Assembly: GCA_036924085.1 (NCBI GenBank)
Contig: JAVGWX010000003.1
Span: 120,032,264 to 120,096,263 of the forward strand
Length of the DNA stretch: 64,000 nt
DNA from: Ariolimax columbianus
Taxonomy: Eukaryota; Mollusca; Gastropoda; Stylommatophora; Arionidae
Direction: 5' to 3'
Position 1 is the first letter of the stretch, and every line of letters begins with the position of its first letter. The notes below the pieces were generated by a model. It did not search any database. It was given only the letters and a program-made list of their open reading frames with translations, and was not told the DNA's origin. The translations under genes and the position numbers were made by a program. Positions 56,720 to 64,000 of the stretch are shown piece by piece.

Positions 56720-57290
56720 CTTGTGGCAGGGAAGAATAAGACTACTGCCACACTGAGGGCTTTAACAAAGCTGACACAGACAAGCCCTGAAAGTCGCTAA
56801 ATTGAGAGATGGCACGAATTGATGCAGACCCCAGTGATGGAACTTCTGGAGGAACCTGCCCCCGAACATCATCTACCGCACACTTTGAACTGGTGTATCA
56901 TTGTGCAAGAGGAATATGAAACGATGGGGCCATACAGACGGTGGCACATGTGACAGTTAGTTAGTCGTTGACTGACCGTTCCGGTCCTGTGCTGGTTAAC
57001 CAGACATCTTTGGATCCCTATATGGTGTTCCTTCCTCGCCGCCCCTCATTTTACACCCAATTCAACCAGTCGCGTCAAGGACGTAGATTCTGCATCAACT
57101 CCTGAATCTTCCCTCCAGCCGATGTAATTGTGGTGCGATACATGACCCAGCCACCTGATGACCTGGCCCAACCTCCAGGAAACATGCAATAGGTGCAGCA
57201 TGCTGGAGGCAAATGACAAGATCATCCATGTCGCTGAATACTGGATAAATGCTGTATGATGTGGTGCTTGGACATGGGGAAAACAAACAA
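56720..57290 (+). mobile_element. LINE-A relic in the intron, interrupted
   Basis: The plus strand reads LTKLTQTSPESR, IERWHELMQTPVMELLEEPA, then the Cys-His region, with GGCACATGTGAC and TGTGGTGCG separated by about 170 bp of foreign DNA. It resumes at CACCTGATGACCTGGCCCA and ends near GCTTGGACATGGGGAAAACA. Compare 43990-44362 and 914-1200. Confidence 0.78.
56953..57124. mobile_element. unclassified 170-bp insertion inside the LINE-A relic
   Basis: The segment starts AGTTAGTTAGTCG and ends before GATGTAATTGTGG, splitting the codons around the first Cys pair of the LINE-A motif. In reverse orientation the start would be a (CTAA)n tail, suggesting a short retroposed sequence. I found no second copy in the window. 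TSD is unclear (ATGTGA/ATGTAA at best). Confidence 0.5.
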
Positions 57291-57412
57291 ACATTGGTTT
57301 TTTTAACTTTAATTTCATTATCATTGTAACTTTTTGTGCTAATTATGTAAAGTATTTGTTTTTCAACATCTCTATATAATTGATCTTCATTACCTGTACA
57401 TTATACTTCCAG

Positions 57413-57607
57413 CCTTTCTGTGACAGTTCCCACAAAGCACCAAACTTTGCTGCTAGTCGGCCTCATCACATCAGATACCAGCCCTTGCGTTTCACAGTGG
57501 ACGAGCCAAAGGAATACTGGCTATGTCTCTGCAAGCAGTCGAATAATCGCCCTTTCTGTGATGGGACCCACAAAAGATCAGACATCCAAAATGCTGCTTT
57601 ATCGTAA
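57413..57607 (+). CDS. CISD3: CISD3-like gene, last coding exon (rest of CDGSH 1, all of CDGSH 2)
   Basis: It begins after TTATACTTCCAG in phase 0 and ends at TAA 57605-57607. The first seven codons, PFCDSSH, complete CDGSH domain 1 (expected CDGSH; here Gly is Ser). The exon then encodes the strand RYQPLRFTVDEPKEYWLCLC and the second motif CLCKQSNNRPFCDGTH with all four ligands, and ends KRSDIQNAALS. Two CDGSH domains in one chain, with a short C-terminal tail after the second, distinguish CISD3 from CISD1 and CISD2, which have a single domain and a membrane anchor. Product predicted to act in mitochondrial iron-sulfur/iron homeostasis, by family knowledge. All eight cluster ligands are retained across the two exons, and no stop or frameshift is seen, so the gene appears functional. 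Confidence 0.92.
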   Translation, partial: PFCDSSHKAPNFAASRPHHIRYQPLRFTVDEPKEYWLCLCKQSNNRPFCDGTHKRSDIQNAALS

Positions 57608-57684
57608 CTCAGTTAGTTGGCACTTAAGGTGGTACATTTCTGGTATTTTTCATTGTCTTGCCTTTAATAGCATTTCCTTATGTA

Positions 57685-57690
57685 AATAAA
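57685..57690 (+). promoter_or_regulatory. candidate polyadenylation signal of the CISD3-like gene
   Basis: AATAAA about 78 bases after the stop codon, followed by a T/G-rich stretch. If used it gives a short 3' UTR ending near 57705-57720, before the downstream minisatellite begins. Confidence 0.6.
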
Positions 57691-57734
57691 TATGTCCACG
57701 TTAGTGATTAATGTGAAATAGTAAATTGGTGCTA

Positions 57735-58945
57735 CAGCCTGAAAACAAAGTGAAGAAAGCTACAGAGAACTTGAAAGTAGTGTGAGGTTCTCAAGCATTC
57801 AACATCTCAAAGCTAAGGGAGGATGTCAAGTACTCATGGACTGAAGAGTATGGGAGGACATGAAGTACTGAAACCTGAAAAGCTATTGAGGATTTGAGGT
57901 ACTCACAGCCTAAAGACAAGGTGAGGACATGTAGAACTCACAACCTAAAGACAAAAGCAGGACATCAAGTACTCATAACCTAAAGACAACAGGAGGACAT
58001 CAAGTACTCACAACCTAAAGACAAGAGGAGGACATCAAGTACTCACAACCTAAAGACAAAGTTAGGACATGAAGTACTCATAACCTGAAGACAAGGTGAA
58101 AACATCAAGTACTCATAACCTGAAGACAAGGTGAAAACATCAAGTACTCATAACCTAAAGACAAGGTGAAAACATCAAGTACTCATAACCTAAAGACAAG
58201 GTGAAAACATCAAGTACTCATAACCTGAAGACAAGGTGAAAACATCAAGTACTCATAACCTGAAGACAAGGTGAAAACATCAAGTACTCATAACCTAAAG
58301 ACAAGGTGAAAACATCAAGTACTCATAACCTAAAGACAAAGTGAAAACATCAAGTACTCATAACCTAAAGACAAGGTGAAAACATCAAGTACTCATAACC
58401 TAAAGACAAGGTGAAAACATCAAGTACTCACAACCTAAAGACAAAAGGAGGATAAGAAGTACTCATAGCATAAATACAAGGTGAGGACATGAAGTACTCA
58501 TAACCTAAAGACAAAGTGAGGACATAAGTACTTATAACCTGAAGACAAAAGGAGGACATGAAGTACTCATACCCTAAAGAGAAAAGGAGGACATAAGTAC
58601 TTATAACCTGAAGACAAAAGGAGGACATGAAGTACTCATACCCTAAAGAGAAAAGGAGGACATAAGTACTCATAACCTAAAGACAAAGTGAGGACATAAG
58701 TACTTATAACCTGAAGACAAAAGGAGGACATGAAGTACTCATACCCTAAAGAGAAAAGGAGGACATAAGTACTTATAACCTGAAGACAAAAGGAGGACAT
58801 GAAGTACTCATACCCTAAAGAGAAAAGGAGGACATAAGTACTTATAACCTGAAGACAGGATGTTTGTCCATCACATGTGATGAACATGAAGTGCACACAA
58901 CCTAAAGACAGTGAAGATACAAAGTAGATAAAATGTGAAGGCAAA
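57735..58945. repeat. 35-bp minisatellite downstream of CISD3, about 33 copies
   Basis: The unit is close to GTGAAAACATCAAGTACTCA plus TAACCTAAAGACAAG. The centre (about 58080-58430) is homogeneous. Both flanks are more diverged, and the right side has alternating GAGGACATAAGTACTTATAA units, a higher-order pair. Expansion appears centred on the middle of the array. Confidence 0.95.
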
Positions 58946-59424
58946 GTGACAATATGAAGCCCGATTTAAATTATAATGTACTCGATGTCTTAAGGCAACT
59001 GAGGGTGAATATTGCTTAGCTTTGAAACAGTATGTAAATCTGGCTTGATATTGTGACATATTAAAATACATGTAGTAAGGGGCACCTAGGAAGGTCAGAC
59101 ATTGTAACTTTCTTGACATGTCATAAAAGGTGACTAAAACGGTTGTGCATGTGGTTGAGTAACAACCTTGTCATGTAAAATGAATTGCTACAGAAATGAT
59201 GACTGTAATAATGCACTTAGGGCTTTCATACATTCTTCCTGTGAGGGGGGGGGGGGCAGCTGCAGTGTTGGCTCAATGCACTTTATATGGAGGGAAACAG
59301 AAAAAAACATAAATAGTATTTAAACAGAGTTTGTTATTTGCTTATTTCAACAGCTGAGTTTTGTTTTGCATTTTTGTATATATTGATATTTTGAACACTT
59401 TTAGACATAGACTTGAACATGTCT
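58946..59424. other. no recognisable feature
   Basis: No gene seen. A short G run lies near 59246-59256. Confidence 0.5.
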
Positions 59425-59620
59425 GAAGAAAGCAGTTGTCAGCCGGTCTGGGGCTATCTCAATAGAGCTTTCAAGAATGGTGCTGATGATAGTCATGTGC
59501 TCCTCATATATGGGCTATTTGCAACAAATATTCAGTAGTTATTTTATTAGTTTCACATTTAAACACATTAATAGCTCATATCTTTAGTTTGTCTGTTGTG
59601 GCATTGACTCATTCGCTCCC
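59425..59620 (-). mobile_element. LINE-R, old 3' fragment
   Basis: AAGCAGTTGTCAGCCGG, ATCTCAATAGAGCTT, GATAGTCATGTGCTCC and AAATATTCAGTAGTTATTTT are a heavily diverged version of the LINE-R 3' end (compare 61455-61600). It is the oldest-looking copy of that family in the window. Confidence 0.55.
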
Positions 59621-60225
59621 AAACATTTCAGACCTCTGAACACAATTTTTTTCTTACGTAAAACTACAAAATATTATAACTTAGTTGTGATCTAATGATC
59701 TTCAATAAAGGTTCGCTGAAATATCACACATTATGTATCAAAACTGTTCATAATTGAGTCCACATTACCATGGAATACAGATATTTTAGAAATGGAGGTG
59801 AACATTTGTGTATGAGATATCACAGTTGCATAATCGTTTTGTTTTTTATTTTTATTTTGAAAAAATGTGTTCACATCATCGACACATTATTCTGAGCCAA
59901 TGAATAATGTAATGACTTTCGATTCACGGTAATCTACAAGGGAAGATGTTCTGAAAGTTACAATTAATTTGGTGCAGTTGTTTTTGCAGTATTCCCCTTT
60001 TCGCTAAAGGCATGTGAAGTTGAAATCGTGCACAAAAATGAAAGCCCCCGATCAACACCAACGTGAGTGTTTATAATGTACGCACACCCAGAAAGAATGT
60101 CATTGCTGGTTTCACAATATATATACACACACAATTATATTATATACACTAGCGTGACTGTACAGGATTTTGAACCTTTACTGAATTGTTGAACTGTTAC
60201 TACCATTGCTTGAGAAAAAAAAGAG

Positions 60226-60256
<31 letters not shown>

Positions 60257-61267
60257 ATGTCAGTAGATTTAGATTAACTTTCATCGCACGAATTAGAACT
60301 AAGGCTAGATAAAGAAATTGAAAAATCAATATCTTCATCATCACTATCGTTAGCAATAATATAATCTATCTATTACTGAGCTTGTACTGTAGAAACTCTG
60401 TTAATTAAGTCTAGCTAGATTCAAGACTGCCCTCCAAAAAATTATTTTTTTTTATCCTACAAAAATAAACATTTTTTCAATGAAACCCAACACTAACTCT
60501 TGAAAAAGTACAAAAACTGGACTTCCGCCAATACACAAAATAAAACATTTAGGAGAACTAGAAATGAAATAATATGTGATTTTGTGAATACAGTTGCAAA
60601 AGGGGGCTCCTGGGTTTTCTGAGAGAAAAAAGGAAGCTGATATATCGGTGCGTTGGGATGAATCTGATGATTACCACTCACTCACTTCTGTTGAATTTGT
60701 AATATACTTCACTTTCTGTGAGTGGCTTGCATGATCTGCCTACCACTGCTCTTGGAATACAATAACCTTTTCTGCGCTGACAGTATACACCTGCTTTTTT
60801 TTTGCTTTGCATTGTTTATTATACATAATACAGGAGCAGTTACATGCACGTGAAATGTTTTGTTTTACTCTGTAATTTATCTTCACAATGTAACTTTCTT
60901 TATGTTTTGCATTTTATTACTTGTTGAAGGGACAATAAAATAATTTTTTTTAAATAATTGAATTGGAATGCACTCAAGAAGGACATTTATAATTTGCACA
61001 AGAAATTATTTTGAATTGAAAATGAAGAATAAACATTGAAGGATTAAATATTGTTTTCTTCTGTTTAATATATTACACCATATTCTATGGCCTGTAACTG
61101 GCTTATTGCAATACATGCATGACTGGACTTAATTCTTCTGGTTGCCCTTGCTACAAACTGCTGGAACAGATAGGGGTTCCTACCTTGGGTCATCATCTTA
61201 ACTTTCTGCTCATAAAATTCTAACTGCCCTGGTGTCCTCTTTCATTGCTTTTTCTTCTTGCCATCAC
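59621..61267. other. no gene recognised; contains a poly-C tract
   Basis: AT-rich DNA of about 1.6 kb. A few AATAAA words occur (for example near 60930) without an associated gene. The only distinctive element is the C run at 60226-60256. Confidence 0.45.
60226..60256. repeat. homopolymer run of 31 C
   Basis: An uninterrupted C tract, directly preceded by AAAAAAAAGAG. The G-rich complement could form a quadruplex, and the exact length is uncertain in any assembly. Confidence 0.95.
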
Positions 61268-61397
61268 ATTTATTTTATGACTGTGAAGTACTTGACTTGT
61301 TTGGAGTTCCTTGTTTTTAAAGTTACCATAATAGTTTTAAGTTTAATGTTGAATTGTTGGGCCAGTCTATCTTTCTTAAAAAGTCCATACAGTGGAC
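61268..61397 (-). mobile_element. LINE-S, 3' part beyond the LINE-R insertion
   Basis: The minus strand reads QDCPLYGLFKKDRLAQQFN and ends KYFTVIK, the continuation of a C-terminal Cys-His motif whose first cysteines lie on the other side of the LINE-R insertion (62125 onward). Confidence 0.65.
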
Positions 61398-61409
61398 AGT
61401 CCTGTATTT

Positions 61410-62112
61410 CTTCTTCTTCTTCGTACGCAGTCAGACAGTAACCATTATTTTTTCGAAAAAAGCGGCGGTCATCCTGAGGCTGTCGCCACTGCCATAGAGC
61501 TTGTCTTTCAGTTCCACTGGTGATGGCCACATCTGCTCTCTCTGATCCTCGTATGTCGGGCAGTTCTGCAGCAGATGTTCAGCGGTCATTTTACCAGTAC
61601 CGCACGGGCATTCGTCGGTACCACCTATCTTCAATTTGTTGAATAGGTGGTACCTCAGTCTATTGTGGCCAGTGCGAAGTCTGAAGACAATGACCTGCTC
61701 TCTTCGGTTCAACTGGTAATAGGCATCGTTTTTGGTGTAACCAGTATGTTCGGTTTCCCATTTGGTCATGTATCTGGCTTTGATAAGCCGTTTTGACTCT
61801 TCGTACGTCATACTAGTATCTGTTTGTGGTAGTCTTGCACCTTCTTTTGCCAGTCTGTCTGCCTCCTCGTTGCCTTGGATGTTGCAGTGTGATGGGACCC
61901 ACTGTACCACTACCCTTTTTGGTGCGGACTGCTGGCACAGTTTGCAGAGTGCTGCTCTTAAATCATTAAGCTCAGTGTTTTTCTGGCTTTTTAGCGCTGT
62001 GACTACGGCGAGAGCATCTGTAAGCAGGACTATATGGCTTTCATTTTCATTGTGTGTCACCATTTCTTCCACTGCCGCCCTCAGTGCCTCTGCCTCCGCT
62101 CTGAAATTGCTC
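61410..62112 (-). mobile_element. LINE-R, 5'-truncated insertion with 12-bp TSD
   Basis: A 703-bp element flanked by AGTCCTGTATTT at 61398-61409 and 62113-62124. On the minus strand it starts within RNase H (FRAEAEALRAAVEEM). The open frame 61431-62072 (213 codons) encodes the RNase H Asp block LLTDALAVVTALKSQ, the end block GNEEADRLAKEG, then DAYYQLNRREQVIVFRL, LRYHLFNKLKIGG and the Cys-His motif CPCGTGKMTAEHLLQNCP. The 3' tail is (GAA)n. It is the cleanest LINE-R copy here; RT and endonuclease are missing. Confidence 0.93.
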
Positions 62113-62124
62113 AGTCCTGTATTT

Positions 62125-62790
62125 GATACTATGCAGTTTGTTCATTTACTCCACATGTGCACAGAGTTGAAGCAGAGTTGAAACTTGTACATGTGTTCAT
62201 TCAGTCTGTTATGCCCTTTCCCGAGTTAAAGAATGGTGATCTGTCCCTGCCAGTCAAGTGTGTGATAGTCATTATTTGGTTGGTTCTGTTCTCCCCATAC
62301 AGCCTGAGCAGCAGTCTTTTTCTCAATGTATGTGGTTTCAATGTCTTCTTGTTCACAATCTCCTTCCCCCCTTTTTGTAAGCCTACCTGCCGTCTTGTTC
62401 TCCAATGCCACAGTGAGATGTTAGCCACTGAAGTATGGTTTGCGGTCTGACATCTACCTTATTCATTCCTCAGGTGTAGCAGTTTGCCTCCCTTGAGAGC
62501 TTTCAGGACAGGCAGTGCATATGTCAAGATGACTACATGGTGGCAGCCAGAATCGTACTCTTAGCTTGTTCAAGTGCTTGAATCTCAGCTGTGTAATTAA
62601 AGCAGAATCGTACTCGTAGCTTGTTCAAGTGCTTGAATCTCAGCTGTGTAATTAGAGTGAGAATACTCATAATGGATTTCAGGATATGAGACAAAAATAC
62701 TGGCATCTCCATTCTTGACAGTATTTAATACTGATCGATCTGTGTACGCATATATCCATATTTATCCGTTTTTTGTTTTGTGTAATTTTC
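62125..62790 (-). mobile_element. LINE-S, RNase H part before the LINE-R insertion
   Basis: From 62790 downward the minus strand reads AYTDRSVLNTVKNGDAS, IFVSYPE, NYTAEIQALEQAKS (RNase H Glu block), then a decayed ADRLxKRG-like end (AGRLTKRG) and the start of a Cys-His motif CTCGVNEQ. The region carries a 53-54-bp tandem duplication (62550-62657), which doubles the Glu block. The motif is completed at 61268-61397. Confidence 0.72.
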
Positions 62791-63104
62791 TTATATCATA
62801 CCCAATGTAGCAGTTCACTTTTGCAGATCATTTTATTCATGTCCAGTTCTGAGGGCTTTGATTAATGTTTTAATTTGTAGGGTTTCACTGTCCTGTTTCC
62901 ATGGCAATGGGTGTAGGGTGGGCTTCAGGGGTGTTGTCTTCATGGATAGGTCTGCTTGGTGCTGAATTTTAAGTCTCTTTCCCTGATGCTGCCAGAATCT
63001 ATTTAAAAGCAATATGCGAGGGTTGCTCTGAAAGTAATGTTCGCAATTGTTTTTTTCTGAAACTAGTAATTCACAATGTATAAATTTCACACACAGTATT
63101 ACTG
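62791..63104. other. no recognisable feature
   Basis: A 105-codon minus-strand frame (62833-63150) shows no family signature. Confidence 0.45.
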
Positions 63105-63240
63105 AAGGGGACCCAGTGGTCTCAATGGTCTCGAGTTGAGGTGTCCGCATCAGGTGCCGGAGGTCATGGGTTCGATTTTGGTGGAGACCAGGATTTTTTG
63201 AGATTTCAGGTTTGAAGCTTTAAATATATATCGTGACAGA
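63105..63240 (+). mobile_element. SINE-T3 copy 2, tRNA-derived head
   Basis: CCCAGTGGTCTCAATGGTCTC resembles an A-box region and GGGTTCGATTTTGG a B box. GGTGGAGACCAGGATTTTTT matches 1800-1830. Only about 130 bp can be followed. Confidence 0.65.
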
Positions 63241-63400
63241 AGATTCTCTTTGAGGTTAATATGATTAGCAAATAGCTTCAGGGTATGAAAAGGGATATAC
63301 TCTAAATTCAGTTAATATATACTCAACGCAAAATGGAACTTACCCGTTTTTGTGTATGTGTTTATGTTTGAAAATTGTAATGTAATTTCATACCGATGCA

Positions 63401-63746
63401 TTCGGGATCAAGATGCTGAGCTGCAGTGGTCAGCGACCCATAGCTGACTGCTGGCGTCAGGGCCAGCGAACCATAGCTGCCAAGACCCTTCTACACCTCC
63501 ACGCGGTGATCCTGGATAACAGGCTGCAGCAGGGCAGACTGGCTAAGGGGAAGGGATCGAAGAGGGAATGCTAACCCGGTACTCAAAAAATGCTTGCTGA
63601 AGTCGGATGTGTTGGACCGAAAGGTGCAAATATCGCAGTCAATCTGTAAACTACGACACAACGCATTCCGTTCTCTGGACTACATTCTGCTACTTAAGCC
63701 CTTTCAGGGCTTGGTAGCGGGAAATTGAGAACGAACAAAGCCAAGC
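63401..63746 (+). mobile_element. SINE-E full-length copy with 12-bp TSD
   Basis: A 346-bp element flanked by CATACCGATGCA at 63389-63400 and 63747-63758, a perfect duplication. It begins TTCGGGATCAAGATGCTGAG and ends AACAAAGCCAAGC. The central domain is at 63479-63557. With 19562-19912 and 54159-54500 it defines the family ends. Confidence 0.93.
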
Positions 63747-63758
63747 CATACCGATGCA

Positions 63759-64000
63759 GTCTTTGGCGTTACTGGAAGCCATATAATTGTCTTAGTATAG
63801 TCTGAGTGTGAAGTGACACTTCACTGACCTTTAAAATCATGAAATTTAATTAAATTAACGAATATCCCAAGTTTCTCACAATTTTCTTCTCTCCAAATTT
63901 CGTTGTTTTCTTTATGATAAAATAAAATCATATGATAAAAAACGCTACCTGATAAGTTTATTTTTTTCGTTGAGCATATTATAGTAAGCAGCCAAAATGT
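63759..64000. other. no recognisable feature
   Basis: AT-rich sequence to the window edge, without a gene or repeat match. Confidence 0.5.

Larger units (their letters stand above)
53598..57412 (+). other. CISD3-like intron, 3.8 kb, filled with transposons
   Basis: A GT...AG intron, phase 0, splitting the first CDGSH motif between SKKQ and PFCD. It contains a full SINE-E, a LINE-T relic, a piggyBac-type element inserted next to the end of LINE-T, a diverged SINE-E and a LINE-A relic with an extra insertion. The 247-codon open frame that runs past the donor to 54026 is intronic read-through. Confidence 0.85.

Overview
The window looks like a stretch of an animal nuclear genome. It has long intergenic DNA, many decayed non-LTR retrotransposons (LINEs), tRNA-headed SINEs, a solo LTR, a piggyBac-type remnant, long minisatellites and one spliced gene. 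The LINE proteins and SINE types suggest a mollusc, probably a gastropod. That assignment is an inference from the repeats and was not tested by any search. No bacterial-style operons, CRISPR arrays, rRNA genes or intact tRNA genes are visible.

Only one cellular gene can be supported. It is a CISD3-like (MiNT, mitochondrial NEET) gene whose last two coding exons lie at 53379-53597 and 57413-57607 (+). The exons join in phase 0 and together encode two CDGSH iron-sulfur motifs. The 3.8 kb intron between them is almost entirely transposon debris. The 5' exon with the expected mitochondrial presequence was not identified.

Layout. 0-6 kb: SINE-A, a LINE interrupted by another LINE, a long GATA microsatellite and a 1.5 kb AT-rich minisatellite. 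7-17 kb: a 24-bp minisatellite, two adjacent arrays seeded from SINE sequence, a LINE-C end and a 3.1 kb array of 19/29-bp units. 17-32 kb: LINE-R, LINE-X, SINE copies and a 35-bp array that grew inside a LINE reading frame. 33-42 kb: a solo LTR inside a SINE-E copy, LINE fragments and a 26-bp array. 42-52 kb: LINE-A, LINE-T and LINE-U, the longest retrotransposon bodies. 53-58 kb: the CISD3-like gene, then a 35-bp minisatellite. 59-64 kb: LINE-R inserted into LINE-S, and a full SINE-E copy. Family letters are local names used only here.

The most interesting theme is how the repeats relate to each other. Several insertions can be read as nested events with target-site duplications (TSDs), and in some the interrupted reading frame resumes across the junction. 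Two SINE families (A and E) with different heads and tails share a central domain of about 75-85 bp. At least three tandem arrays have units recognisable as pieces of neighbouring retroelements, so retroelement fragments appear to have seeded minisatellites repeatedly in this genome.
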